Below are positions 34,186 through 46,519 of a DNA stretch of 64,000 nt, one piece after another. The first letter of the stretch is position 1. Every line of letters starts with the position of its first letter. This DNA is from Erodium maritimum (Eukaryota > Streptophyta > Magnoliopsida > Geraniales > Geraniaceae), in assembly GCA_963921825.1 (NCBI GenBank), contig OY997593.1, forward strand, positions 46,391,111-46,455,110, in the 5' to 3' direction. Under the pieces are notes generated by a model. It ran no database searches. It had not been told where the DNA came from and saw only the letters and a list, made by a program, of their open reading frames with translations. The position numbers and the translations under genes are program-made.

Positions 34186-34780
34186 ATGGCAAATTCAGCG
34201 AACATTAATAGTTTGTCATTAAAAACCATTCTTGACAGGGTCAAGCTAAATGGGACAAACTATTTGGACTGGTACAGAATTTTGAGGATAGTCCTCAAGT
34301 CTGAACGCAAAGAATATGTCCTTGACAAGGCTTTCTCTAAGACTATATCAGAGTTACATGAAGTGTCATTAACTGCTGAGAAGAATATCTCAGGGATCTG
34401 GGATCCAAGGATATTCTGATGGTCAACAAGGGAATTGGAAGTGGCAAGGGCTGGGCCCATGCGCACTTGGCAGGAAAGATGAGACACCTGAGAATGTCTG
34501 CTTCTACTGCCAACAGCCTGGTCATTGGAACCGGGATTACAGGAAGTTCACGGCTGATCTGAAGAAGGGCAGTGGGACTGCACCTTCATCAAATAGCGTG
34601 GATGATCTGAAGAAGGGCAGTAGGACTGCGCCTTCATCAGGAAACCTGGATGATCTAAGGAAGGGCGGTGGGACCGTGCCTTCAATCGGTATTAACTCTA
34701 TAGAGCTACATCTCTCTACTTCCAAAGATTCATGGGTATCAGATACCATGACTGAATCTCACACATGCACTAATATATGG
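34186..34780 (+). pseudogene. gag: Copia gag, mostly deleted, with zinc knuckle and protease remnant
   Basis: Starts MANSANINSLSLKTILDRV, then LNGTNYLDWYRILRIVLKSE, a typical copia gag N-terminus. Most of the gag middle is missing. The zinc knuckle reads CFYCQQPGHWNRDY, with the last Cys replaced by Tyr. Three tandem copies of a 48-51 bp unit encoding DDLKKGSGTAPSS-like peptides follow (34555-34700). The protease site reads DSWVSDTM, where a D-(S/T)-G is expected. The pieces are in different frames. Confidence 0.8.
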
Positions 34781-34814
34781 TGGCTGAAAGTAGGAGAGAT
34801 TTGGAAAGCACGAA

Positions 34815-35603
34815 ATGGACCTCAAAGTTGTGGCAACTGCTGTAGGATTCATGAGTCTTGCTTTGCCAAGAGGCCTTGTCTTAGTATTGTATAATGTATA
34901 TTGCATAACTACTTTTAGTAGGAATATTATATCTGTATCCGTGTTTAACAAGGAAGGATATAATGTTAATATTGGAAATGGAGTTTTCAATGTTCTATGC
35001 AATGATATGTTTTATACCAGTACTGACATGGTTGGAGGATTGTACATATTAGATATGGGTAACAATGCCTCAAGTTCTATATATTCCGTTAATACCAAGA
35101 GGTCTAAATCCAACGATTTAAACCTAACTTTGTTATGGTACTGTCATTTGGGTCGCATAAACAAGAAGCGCCTATCAGCACTTCAGAAGTGCGGGCTTTC
35201 AGGTTCATTCGAATTCCATTCGATCGATAGGTGCAAGGTTTGTTTGATGGGCAAAATGACTAAAGTGCCCTCCATCGATCGCGATGAAAGGGCGGGTGAA
35301 TTATTGGGGCTGATACACTCGAATGTGTGTAGACCAATAAGTTCACTTGCCAGGAGGGGTTTTAGCTACTTTATCACATTTACTGATGATTACAGTAAAT
35401 ATGGTTATGTCTATTCGGTGAGACATAAGTCTGAAGCTTTTGATAAATTCAAAGAGTTTAAGACTATAGTAGAAAACCAGCTCGACAAAGGTATTAAGGC
35501 ACTTCGATTGGATCGAGGTGGAAAATACTTGACCACAGAGTTATTAGATCATCTAAAAGAGAATGGGATCCTTTTGGAATGGACTCCTCCTAGGTCACTG
35601 TAG
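34815..35603 (+). pseudogene. pol: Copia integrase (GAG-pre-integrase and core)
   Basis: The open 262-codon frame shows the HHCC-type region LWYCHLGRINKKRLSALQK with CKVCLMGKMTK, and the integrase core around FITFTDDYSKYGYVYSV (first Asp region) and KALRLDRGGKY (second Asp). It ends after ILLEWTPPRSL; the segment with the catalytic Glu is damaged beyond 35600. Confidence 0.85.
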
Positions 35604-36139
35604 TTAAAAGGTGTAGCCAAACGGAGAAATCGGACATTGTTAGACAATGGTCTGTTCCATGATTAGTTGGACTGATCTCCCAATCTCTTTTAGGGGTTTT
35701 GGTCTAGAGACGACCGCATTCATAGTGAATCGGGCTTCGACGAATGGTGTGGAAGGGACACCATTTTAAAAATGGTACGGGATGATGCCCGCTTTGTCCT
35801 TCCTAAAGATTTGTGGTTGCGAGGCTTATGTAAAACATTTGATTTCGACTAAGCTCGAACCAAGATCTGAGATATGCACCTTCGTGTGGTATCCCAAAGC
35901 AACAAGGGGATACTATTTCTACAATCCCAGTGAGAACATGGTGTTCGTCGCTTGGGGTGGGGTCTATATGGAAAAGAAGTTTTGTTTCCAAAGACGTCAT
36001 TGGGAGGACTGTGCATCTCGAAGAAATTCAGGATGGTACAGATCTGTCTAAACCAATTGACAACCCAGTAGAAAGGAGCCAGAGATTGTCGTAGAGTGAG
36101 AACCAATTCCTGTTACAATTCCGGAAGGTCCAAGGCGAT
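35604..36139 (+). pseudogene. pol: Copia integrase C-terminal region, decayed
   Basis: Includes CGCEAYVKHLISTKLEPRSE and a FVWYPKATRGYYFYNPSE stretch (35782-36051), typical of the integrase-RT linker in copia. Stops separate it from both neighbours. Confidence 0.7.
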
Positions 36140-37004
36140 TTGAAAGGGTCAATCTTCCACCTCCAAGATATGGTATCCGGAGGTGACAATGAAGTCATGG
36201 TGGATCACGATGATCCAGCCACCTTTCAAGAAGTCGTGGATGGGCCCGACTCCGAGTTATGGCTGGGAGCCATGAGGGAGGAAATGCAATCCATGTCGGA
36301 CAACCGAGTCTGGGAACCGGTTGATCCCATCAATGGTGTGAGGACCATCGGATGCAAATGGATCTTCAAGGTGAAGATGGACATGGACAACAACCCTCTG
36401 ACCTACGAAGCTCAACTGGTGGCGAAAGGTTATAGGCAGATCCAATGGATTGACTATGAGGAAACCTTCTCCCTAGTGGCTATGGTCAAAATCGATCCAA
36501 ATTCTTCTTGACATAACTGCGTATCATAATTACGAGATATGGCAAGTGGATGTCAAAACTGCTTTCCTAAATGGAAATTTGACTGAGTACGTTTGTATGT
36601 CTCGGCCCAAAGGTTTTGACGATCCGAAGAATAAAGGAAAGATTTATAAGTTGTTGAAATCCATTTATGGATTGAAACGAACTTCTCGGAGTTGGATCCT
36701 TCGTTTTGATGAAGCTGTAATTGGATTTGGCTTAATCAAGAACGAGGATGAATCTTGCGTTTATAAGAAGGCTAGTGGGAGCAATATTACCTTTCTGGTT
36801 CTCATTGAAAACGACATCCCAACCTTGCACGAGACTAAAGCTTGGTTGAGGAAGTGTTTTTCAATAAAGGACTTAGGCGATGCTTCTCATATCTTAAGGA
36901 TTAAGATATGTAGAGATCGCACCAAGAGGGTCTTGGATTTAAGTCAGGGAACCTATGTGAACAAGGCATTGAGTAGGTTCTTAATGCTCGATTCAAAGAA
37001 ATGA
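36140..37004 (+). pseudogene. pol: Copia reverse transcriptase, catalytic YVDD motif lost
   Basis: RT blocks: WLGAMREEMQSMSDNRVWE, TIGCKWIFKVK, YEAQLVAKGYRQ, DYEETFSLVAMVK, then after a frameshift MDVKTAFLNGNLTEYVCM, IYKLLKSIYGLKRTSRSW. The stretch that normally reads LYVDDILLIGND is reduced to LVLIENDIPTL, so the two catalytic Asp residues are deleted in frame. The rest continues (LRKCFSIKDLGDASHILRI). No activity is possible. Confidence 0.9.
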
Positions 37005-37714
37005 CTCTTACCCACTAGTCATGGCATTCATCTCAGCAAGACTCAGTGTCCTAAGACACCTGATGAGCTGAAAAGGATGATGAGAATCCTATGCGCCTGG
37101 GGGCAGGATCGATCATATATGCCATGACATGTATGAGACCAGACGTCTCGTAAGCCTTATGTTGTACCAGTAGACATCATTCTAACCCGGGGGAAAGATG
37201 ATGCTGAACTAGTCGTCGAAGGATGAGTAGACGCTAGTTTTCCAAGACAAATCCAGATGACTTTAGAAGTCAATCAGGATATGTGTTTACGCTGAATGGC
37301 AGAGCTTTAGCTGGGAAAGCGTAAAGCAAGATACCATTGCCGAATCTACGACAGAGGCCAAGTACATGGATGCTGCAGAGGCAGCTAAGGAGGCTATGTG
37401 GATTTGGAAATTCATGGCAGGGCTGGGTGTAATTAAAAACCCATCCAGTCCAGTGAATCCATTTTGCGACAACACAAGGGACATTGCACAAGCTAAAAGC
37501 CTAGATCGCATAACAAATACAAACATGTATTGCGGCGTATCCACCTCATCAGATAAATACTGAACTGAGGTGAAGTGAAGATAACCGATATTGCAACAGA
37601 TGATAACATAGCCAACCCGTTGACTAAGGCAGTGTCACTGCCTGAACATGTTAGACATGTAAAGTCGATGGGGACATATTGGAGTTTAGATTGGAACTAG
37701 GGCAAGTGGGAGAT
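37005..37714 (+). pseudogene. pol: Copia RNase H, decayed, and polypurine tract
   Basis: Recognisable: GYVFTLNGRA (about 37280), then STTEAKYMDAAEAAKEAMWI (37366 onward), conserved at the end of copia RNase H, in separate frames. The polypurine tract GGGCAAGTGGGAGAT (37700-37714) precedes the 3' LTR. Confidence 0.82.
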
Positions 37715-39402
37715 TGTTAGTCTTAGTGCCCGTAGTTCAATCCTAAATGTCCAAATGTATATATCATCGTTAGCAATAAAATTAAAGCGGCTTTATATTA
37801 CTTATGTGTTGGAGTAATATATCGATGTGTGCTCTGATCTATGCCCACCATGCGAATAGAACCATAGATCGAGATAGATCACACTCGATGGGTCCCTAGT
37901 CAACAAAGCTTCACTAGAAGCGACTAGTATGAAAGATGGCTCTTTATGGCTTACGTTCTGTTAGTCATTGGAATGGGATTCCGGAGTCTGATCATAGATA
38001 TCATGTGGGACATGATATTGGACGACCCGCCCTGAATATGTGCCATAGATTAAGTCATGAACATATTCAGTGTCGTAGCTTGTCATGTATCCTTAGACCA
38101 AGGAGTCTTTGTGATCGCTATGTAGTCAACAACTGAGTTTGACCTGAGCCTAACGTTGTCCGTAACAGGGCTTCCATAACGGCCAGGATTGGCTTGGGGA
38201 CGGGCTACATGAGTGACACGAAAGACGGCTAAGGGATTTATCCCTCATACTGAGGTATGAGAAAGATATCGGTTCTCGGCCGCTTGATCGAGAGTGACTG
38301 AAAGAATAGCATGGCCATGCACATGATACTAGGTATCATATCTTTAGTCATCTCACATATCAAGGAACATTGATTGAGAATAATAAGGATGACGGCTCTA
38401 TGCCTTATCTCAATCAGGATATCGGAGATAAAAGGATAATGACAGGGATGACGGAAAGGTTAGAATCGACAGGGTCGATTCGTTATGCAGTGTCAGGCAA
38501 TACTAAAGTCTCGTTAGTTGCCACTTAAATAAGATCAAGTAAAATGGGATTTTACGTTGATCTATTGACATGCATAAACCTAAGGGTCACACCGGAGGAT
38601 GAAACTCATTGACACATTTATGGAGAATGGCCAAAAGGGAGTTGTCTCGGGACATGACCAAAATTGGGTTTTGGTTCATGTGCCCGTAAGTGAATAGGAC
38701 TTCACAGATCGAGACAAGGCTTGGAGTCTTGGGATTGATCGCGTCGGAAAATGTTGGACATTTCCGGTATGGAAGGCATGGAGGCGATGAGCGAATCACG
38801 GGACCTCGTTGGAAATGGCCACGGGCCATGTTCCAAGAGGCCCATGAAAGGCCCATGCAACCAAGGCCCATGGAACTAATTAATCAAGTCTTGATTAATT
38901 AGTACTAAGTAAGCAAGACAAGGATTAAGGTGTTGGTGATTCACCACCTAACCCAATCTTGTCTTGCCATACTTTGTCCTATTTACACCTTACTTGACAC
39001 CATACTTGTCCCATGCCTTTAGTTGGACAAGTATGGGTTTTGTTATGTTTAAGTCATCTTTTTTCAACATAACAAACACAAGACAAGAATAGGAAACACA
39101 TTTTCTCTCCCTCTTCCATGGCCATTTCGGGTTTGGCTAGTTTCCACCTCCATGTTTGTGTTCTTGAGTCCTCAAAGAGAAGAACTATGTGGCTTTGATT
39201 CCCATGTGGATACGTAGGCGTCTTGGAGACTCAAGCCAATCATTCGTTAACCGGTGTTCTTGTTTTGGTAAGAACTAGTGCTGAATTTTTCTCTTGTTAA
39301 TCCATTCTTTGTTAGTTGTTTCATGGTTTTAATTGTCTCTTGGTTTTCATTGATTTTCCGCTGCGAGTTGGTTCATCTCCAACCCTACCTCGAGACCCAA
39401 CA
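37715..39402 (+). repeat. 3' LTR of the young copia element
   Basis: 1,688 bp and equal in length to the 5' LTR, with three base differences by eye. It ends at 39402, followed by target duplication GTCGA. Confidence 0.95.
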
Positions 39403-39960
39403 GTCGAGTCTTACGAACTCTCGCAGTCTTTCTGCGACCTCGTTCCACGGTTGTTGTCGTATCCACCATCTCGAGCTACACCCGAGTCATCAAGGTGAGA
39501 ACTCGATCCAAACTCTTGGCTCGGGCCTCGCTCGAATCTCTTGCATCGGTTCGCCTCGACTGCTACCAAAACTGGTGCAACTGGCCCATGCCGTAACTCT
39601 GGTCTCGTACTTCATCTCTGATATTCCGTCCCTTCGCAGCCCGGGACCTGCTGGTGTCGCTCCTCCTAACCTTTCCAGTGGAAGTACTTCGTGCACCTGG
39701 GCCCCAACGACTTACCTCTCTTGCCTCGAGATGTCACGTCGTAACTATCCCCCCGCCCGGCACACGTACACGCTCAGTTTCTCAACAACTCTTAGAGGCG
39801 ACTCACTCCAGACGCTAACGTTCACCCACACGAACAACAACAACTTAAACGGTTCGGCAAAACCTCAGTTTACTCATAACAGTAGTAATAATAGTACAAA
39901 CACCGCACCCTAGTGCGTCACACCAAAACCTACCACACCATCGCACAGAAAAACCCACAA
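39403..39960 (-). pseudogene. Gag remnant of the nested gypsy element
   Basis: Lies on the other side of the copia insertion. A minus-strand block reading CKRFERG (39518-39550) matches the conserved (C/K)RRFERG motif of gypsy gag, also seen at 19887-19910 in the Tekay-like element. Stops and frameshifts are frequent. 39403-39407 (GTCGA) is the copia target duplication. Confidence 0.55.
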
Positions 39961-41005
39961 GTCTCACAATTCAATCACCGTCAATCAGTACAACACACAA
40001 CATAACATGCTTACACGCAGCCAATCAGTCCACCAAATCACAAGCAGCACGAAAACTCACAGTCTCAACCGTACTCATTAACACAGGTTGTAAAAACTTA
40101 TTCTTGTAGCAAAATAATACATGTGGATATCATCTCGTTACAACTCGGTTCAGGCGTCCCCGAACTACGTTGTAACCAACTGATATCCCCACTATCATGA
40201 TTTGCTGCAGTCAAATCATAATAGGACAAACATTCCAATTTTCCATAAAATTTCGGCATGTTCCATTTGAAAACTTGGCCAACTAACCGCGCACGCGGGA
40301 CAAACAGTTCACAATTTAAACAACACACAACGAACACTTTAGTAAGCAGTCCATCACACATTAATCACAACAAAACGGCATACCAAAAGCCAACCAACAA
40401 CAACTAAAACACGACAACCCCTAACGATCCGATCGTGAAACAAACTAACCAACCGCTTAAGCAGGACAACAAATCACCAACTGCACGTAGCACCCAACAC
40501 AAAATTAGCACTAAGCCAAATGTCTCATCTTACACCTCGGGTCTCGGTAATCCCACTATCACCGCCCGGCTAAGTCCATACTTGGAAAAAAAACAACAAC
40601 TTAACTCAACCAATAACCACCACTCACACAAGTCCACCCAAACATCCACGGCACTTAGGCCGAACGTTTCACCAATCAAACAACGGCCAACCAAGGCGGC
40701 AACCCACATATCCATTAATCAACCAACGCGTCATAACCGGCCTGAGAATCGCTCGTTAACCAACCCCGATCTCAACCGATCGGCATCATGGATCACTAAG
40801 GTGTAAAACCAACAGAGAAAAAGGTACCAATCGCATACGGTAAAACTTAAACAACACACTTGACAAACGAGGCTCTTGTTGTTTCGACTCCACGCACATG
40901 ATATTTCCGACTCGCGTCACTGAGCACTACGACTTGAACCACCTAACTCTACCCCCTAATTGACGTACGGTCCGAGGTTTGAAAAATCATTTCAAATTGC
41001 AACCA
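39961..41005 (-). other. Leader of the nested gypsy element
   Basis: About 1 kb between the gag remnant and the primer site, A/C-rich on the plus strand, with no gene. Its length matches the leader of the 15248 element. Confidence 0.6.
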
Positions 41006-41006
41006 G

Positions 41007-41019
41007 GCTCTGATACCAA
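41007..41019 (-). promoter_or_regulatory. Primer binding site of the nested gypsy element
   Basis: Minus strand TGGTATCAGAGCC lies next to the end of the 5' LTR (TGTGACA), the same tRNA-iMet site as in the Tekay-like element. Confidence 0.88.
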
Positions 41020-41151
41020 ATTGTCACACCCCAAATCCGGTATTGACCAGACCCGAGACGTGACTTAGTGAAATTAAATAGTAAAAAATATAGCAGGGAT
41101 TTAAGTCTGAAAATGGGAGAATAATATAAATCAACAAAGTTCACTTCTTGA

Positions 41152-42796
41152 TAGGGGTGGGCATGGGCGGATATCCGGCACGACCCGCACGCCCGCATAT
41201 ATGCGGATCAGATGAACATGATCTATAACCCGCCCACACATCCGCGAATTTGGAAATACACCCGACCACTCGGATTGCGGGTGGGTCGGGTCAAAAACCG
41301 CAATATCCGGAAAAAAAATTGTTGGGCTTTCACATACAAGCCCAAGCCCAAAACGTATAAACAAAAATACAAAATATTTACTCACTATATCATATCCGAA
41401 CATTTTTTTGAGTCCACAACTTACATCATTCCTATACACGAATTTACCAACTCATGGAAAAACAGTCCCGTAACAGTACAACTACAAAATATCATCTTGA
41501 TTCTTGATGACTACCAAACTACACGAATGCATCAATTAACCAGCAACACTATCTCCATTTCAACTACTCCAGCAGCAGCAACTTCAACTCTTCCAGCAAC
41601 AACTTCAAGTACTCCAATCTCCATTTCCAGGACCTTGAGTCTGCTGACCTCCTTCCATTATGCAACCTAACACATTAAAGATTAATGAACTATTTAAACC
41701 CAAGAACATAAGTACAAATCAATAAGCGATTAATCAATAAGCACTCTAAAAATCAACACTTATAAATATCAGCTTTAGAAATCATCACTTTAAAAATCAG
41801 CACTTTAATAGTAAGTAATAAGCATCTTAACAATAAGTAATCAGCACTTTAAAAATCATAAAAATCAACATTTCAACACAAAAATAATGAATGAACCCAA
41901 ACCCATTTTACAACACAGTTACAAACATATGAACACATATTTAATTCTAATTAATATCCATGAACAACATATATCCATACAAATATTTTTCTTTACAATG
42001 ACTACTACAATTTACAGGTATTTATGAAACATATAGTGAAACATATGTCCAGTTCCCACATCTTTATACATATTTAGACAAATACAAACCTTAAAATATA
42101 CATAGCATTATATAAATGTGAGCAGAGCACACTCATTTTCTTTTACAGTATACAAACACTACTAGATGAATGCTACCACTTACTGTCAAAATCAAACATA
42201 ATGTAATTTAAATACACTCTAACACAAAATCAGTTAAACATATTATACCAAAAGACACATACACAACAAAAATATCAGTTTCAACAGAGAAACAATATCA
42301 AGCATGAACTCATAACACTTGTGAGGAAAATTTATACCTTTAGGTTGTATTGAGTTTAAATTCCTTTTGAACTAACCATCCACAATACCAACGAGATGAC
42401 CCTGCGAATCTAACGTGGTATAAGTTAGATATAAGTAAAAAAAATAAGATTATACAAATAAAGCAAAAAAACGAAAACCCATAATGTATTAAGGGTTTTG
42501 GGTCAAACCTGAGACTAATTTTCTTCCCCCGCCGCCATGAGTAAGAGTGAGAACATGAGTGAAGGAACTCATGAACACGAGGAGAGGGTCTTTGGTGGTG
42601 ATATTTCTCATACAACCGAGATGACCCTGCGAATCCAACGAGGCGTAAGTTAGATTTAAGTAAAAAAAACTAAGATTATACAAAAAAAGCAAAAAAAGAA
42701 AACGAAAACCCATAATATGCCATGAGTAACAATAAGAACATGAGTTAAGGAACTCAGGAACTCAAGAACACGAGGAGAGACCTGGTGGTGAGATTT

Positions 42797-42839
<43 letters not shown>

Positions 42840-43238
42840 GTGAGAGAAAGAGTTGAGAGAGAAAGAGATGAGAAGTTAGGGTTAGAATCTGAGATAGAGA
42901 GGATAAGGTGTAGAGAGTAGAGAGATCAGAAAAGAAAAAAGGAGTGATTCTCCTTGAACCACGTATCTACAATCTTGACCTTACATTCAAAAAATCTGAT
43001 TTTGATCAACGACTCACAACAAATCAATATATGATATATTAAATAATAACACATACCTCGGGCGGGTTTGTTAACCCGCTTGTAACTCATACTCGATCCG
43101 AAACCCACCCGAATTTATGCGGTTTTAACAATTTTCAGCCCATATCCGATCCGTAATCCGTCGGTTCTCTCTTATTCGGTTCTCGGGTCGGGCGGAACTG
43201 CGGGCGGGCCCAAACCCGCGGGTGATTTTCCCACCCTA
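41152..43238. mobile_element. Non-autonomous hAT element
   Basis: 2,087 bp between perfect 8-bp target duplications CTTCTTGA (41144-41151 and 43239-43246). Termini TAGGGGTGGGCATGGGCGG and CCCGCGGGTGATTTTCCCAC then CCTA are the plant hAT style (TAGGG-G-TGG). Both subtermini are rich in CCCGC/GCGGG words. No hAT transposase is found; the frame at 41212-41670 has no known domain. Internally there is a 225-bp direct duplication (about 42388-42790) and a (GA)n run at 42799-42837. Confidence 0.88.
42799..42837 (+). repeat. (GA)n microsatellite
   Basis: About 19 uninterrupted GA units inside the hAT element. Confidence 0.95.
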
Positions 43239-45702
43239 CTTCTTGAGTCTAAAGCTCAGTCAATATAAAATGAAAAACACAATACGTCTCTAATAACAAT
43301 TAAAACCATGGGCATCCGCTAGCTCCCCAGCTCTGCGATGTCCTCTACTCCAAGTCATAAGTAATACCCGTAGACAACACGGTAAGGGGTGAGCTTGACG
43401 CTCAGTAGGAAAAACCATGAAAACCACCTCTTTAAAAAATTTCAAGGAACGCAATCCCAAGGTTTAAAGTTTAACGTTTGATACAAGGTTTGATACAAGG
43501 TTTGATAAAATCGATGCGACACTTGACCATTTTAAAACAATACTCAGTTTACCCGGTCACTCACCGGACCAACAATCTCCAACCTTAACCCGACAATAGT
43601 CATGAAATCAAACCAAAGAAATCACTGCAGCCACAAGCACCGTAACACTCAAAACACAGCAAAGCTCAATCAAAACCAAGATAATATTAACACACACAAA
43701 ACGACACTTCACCCAATTAAAAGCCAACACCCCTCTTTAAACTCTGATACTCAATGTCCAACTATACCAACATTAACTCCACACTAACGCCTACCTTGAG
43801 GCCACACCAAGGAACCATCAATACACAATTTCCACCGCACATAGTTAACAACACTCACAGGCACAATCACAAACAATCAAAGCAAGGACATTCTCAAACA
43901 CACACTCGTAACCAATGCACGGTCTCGGGAGCAACCCGCTCGGCCCGGCAAAGCCATACACAACTTTCCACAACACAAAGTCGGGAGAGGCGGTCGACCT
44001 CATCCGCGGAACACAGGCCCAGCCTCTTCGCGGAATAACCTCAGCACGGAACACAAGCCCAACCTCTTCGCGGTACAACCTCATCGCGGTACACAGGCCC
44101 AACCTCTTCGCGGAACAACCTCATCGCGGTACACAGGCCCAGCCTCTTCGCGGAACAACCATCGCGGCATCGCGGAACAACCTCATCGCGGCTCAACATA
44201 GCGTTTTACCGAGTGCTAGTCGAAAGGTAGGGAAAACACCTCTTCGCGGGACACAGCGTTTTACCGACTCAAGGTCGGAAGGTACGTAGACCACTTATAT
44301 CAAAATAACCAAGGCACTCACAATCACAATCACAATCACAACCACAATCACAATCAAAATCATACTCACAATGCTATCACGCACTTACCATCACTTACCG
44401 AAACCCCACTCAACGTGGTAACCCCACTGGCTTAACCGATATTCAATCCCCAACCTTCCCACAGTTCAACAAACCAATGAAACAGGAAGTAACCACTCAA
44501 GTCATCGACATGTATTACTAGCTCGATTCTACTCGTTTTCATGTTCGTTAATTATTAACCGTTCAGGCATCAAAGAACACACAATAGATACATTCAGCAC
44601 ACAAATCCTATGGGCGCGACATGGCCCGATTCTACCAGCACGATAATTCCCAAGACAATTCCTAACCCGGATCCAGAACCCAGAACCCGGACCAGACCCA
44701 GAACCGGCCCCAAACCCGACCCAGACTTGGATCTGACCCAGATCCGGACCCGAGTCCAGATCCGGTCCACGACCCTGGGTATGGCCCAAAGTCCAACTAG
44801 GCCCAAGGCCCGAGTTCCGTCTGATCCGGTATGGCCCCAAGGCCCACTTCACTGCCCGGCCCAAATCCCGTCTTAACCTCGTCCGGCCCAAGCCCGAGTA
44901 CAGCTAGGGTTGCTTGCTCTGCCGCCGCCGGCGGTGCCGTCAGAGAAAGTGGAGGGAGGTCGTGGTGCTCGGGAAGCGATTTCCCCCTCCCTCTCCGCTC
45001 CGGCGAGTAATCTCTGGCAACCAACGCCCTTCGAGGCTCAAGCCCTTCACAGACCCTCTCGAGCTTGGACGGAAACATGGCGGCTCGACAGTGAGTGAGA
45101 GGGACGCCTCGCGTGGTGGCGCTGGTCCGTTCTCCGGCATCGTTCTAGCAGGACCCATTCCAGATCCGAAACGTCACGAGGGATTTCACAGAGGAATCGT
45201 GGTCGGGGAAGCCAAAGGGCGACGGAAGCACAAACCTGGGTTACTTCATCTCCGTTGTCGGCGCGCTTCGAATTGAAGCAGGGAGAGAGAGAACCAGGCG
45301 AGAAATCTCCGGCGAGCGTCCCGTGCTTGTCACCGGTACGATTCGATTTGCAAACGGAGGTGAAGAGACTGGCGGTGGCGAGGTCGGACGTGAGAGAAAG
45401 GGGAGGGAGAGAGAAGGAGGAAGATCGAAGGATGGAGAGAGAAGGAGGAGTGCGGCTCTGGTTTGTTTCTCGGGACGCGTGTATACACAGTAGAAGAAGG
45501 GGACGGACGTTTTAGGGTTGTAACAGGTGCGGGCTGGGTTGGCTAGTTGGGCCAACCCAATTGGTTGACCTGGCCAAAGCCCCCCTCTTTTTTTTTTGAT
45601 TTCTTTTTTTTTTTTTTTGAAATCGATCCGAAATCAAACTCGTTCTCTAACCCGCGACGTTCTAACGATCAAATAAGGCAATTAAAAACCCCGGTCTTTA
45701 CA

Positions 45703-46519
45703 CCCAGCCTGAGTGATGACCACCAACAGGAGTTCCTTCCGCGAAAGAGTCGGAGCGGCTAGACGGCCCACCAAGACAAACTAAAGGCGAGCTAGGGTTT
45801 GTGGATCTGGCGGGTTGTAGGGCACCACCACCACGACCGCCTCCTTCTCTGTAATGCAGCACGCCGAGAACCCCTCCTGAAAATCCCCTATAATGAAGGG
45901 GTGAGTAGGAGGGGTTGAGAACCCTTCATGCATGACGGATGGGTTGGAAACCAGGACCTGTCTCAGATCAGTCCCTATGGCGCCAGGAGCCGGAGGAGAC
46001 GAGGCCCGCGTCGGGAAGGATTTTGCCGCTTCAGTCGGAAGTTCGGATATTGGGGCTAAACTATACCCGCCGCCACTCCCGAGAGGAGAAACTTTGGGAA
46101 AGGTATCTTCGGGATCTCCAAGGACAGACCCGAGGGAGGCCGCGCCTTGGTTGGCCTTCCCCGTTTCGGCCTAGGGTTTCCCGGAGGCGACGTCATGGCT
46201 CTAGGCTCAAACACCACCAGTGATTGCTCCTCGAGGTGGGGGGAAGCGGCGATACAACTTCCGGGACAAAATAAGACGGTGGTGAAGAAGAGTTTAGACG
46301 AGGTTTCCTCTTCTTCTTTTTCTGGATAGGCTTGACAAAACCCTTAGGGGGAGGCGGCGGCATAACAAGAGGAGAGAAAGGAGGATCACCTGGGGATGGT
46401 GACCCCTCAACAGCAGGCGAGAGTGACAACAAAACCGTCATGATCGTAGAAAGTACAGGCACATGCAACACAAAAAGTCTAAAACATAGATTCTTAATTC
46501 AATTCAGGTTGTAATTTTT
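45703..46519 (-). mobile_element. 5' part of the same LINE
   Basis: Continues the LINE on the other side of the gypsy insertion. ORF1 appears to start at 46439-46441 or at the in-frame ATG at 46469-46471 (MTVLLSLSPAVEGSPSPG, then a basic KKKKRKP patch), common for plant LINE ORF1. Frameshifts follow. At the break, the codons for VITQAG (ending at 45703) join in frame to GRAATGVVVKD from 28146 leftward once the gypsy and one target copy are removed. This shows that both pieces are one element. Confidence 0.78.

Larger units (their letters stand above)
30942..39402 (+). mobile_element. Ty1/copia retrotransposon, very recent insertion, defective coding
   Basis: LTRs 30942-32629 and 37715-39402, both 1,688 bp, start TGTTAG and end CAACA, with perfect 5-bp target duplications GTCGA (30937-30941 and 39403-39407). 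By eye the LTRs differ at three sites only (31203/37976, 31536/38309, 32093/38866). Internal order is gag, protease, integrase, reverse transcriptase, RNase H, which is Ty1/copia. The coding region is heavily deleted and frameshifted. Confidence 0.95.
28152..45702 (-). mobile_element. Ty3/gypsy element (minus strand) carrying nested copia and hAT insertions
   Basis: Minus orientation: 5' LTR 41024-45702 (with a hAT inside), primer site 41007-41019, leader, gag and protease remnants, 3' LTR from about 30100 down to 28152. The LTRs end in GGTGTGACA as in the 15248 family, and share blocks with it (around GGGCGCGACATGGCCCGATT), so they are relatives. Flanks CCCTG (28147-28151) and CCCAG (45703-45707) are a 5-bp target duplication with one mismatch. 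Reverse transcriptase and integrase are absent: pol was largely deleted. Copia 30942-39402 lies in the gag region. Confidence 0.85.
41024..45702 (-). repeat. 5' LTR of the nested gypsy element, split by a hAT
   Basis: Begins (element sense) TGTAAAGACCGGGG at 45702 and ends TGTGACA at 41024. Without the 2,095-bp hAT insertion and duplication it is about 2.58 kb. It contains the 40-bp minisatellite (44007-44180), a CACAAT run (about 44318-44364) and a GC-rich part (44650-45540) whose reading frames are not genes. Relative to the 3' LTR a block is missing near 44655. Confidence 0.83.

Noticed and set aside
44529..45555. GC-rich frames on both strands as genes
   Set aside because: Within the 5' LTR of the minus-strand gypsy; composition-driven, overlapping on both strands, no domain.
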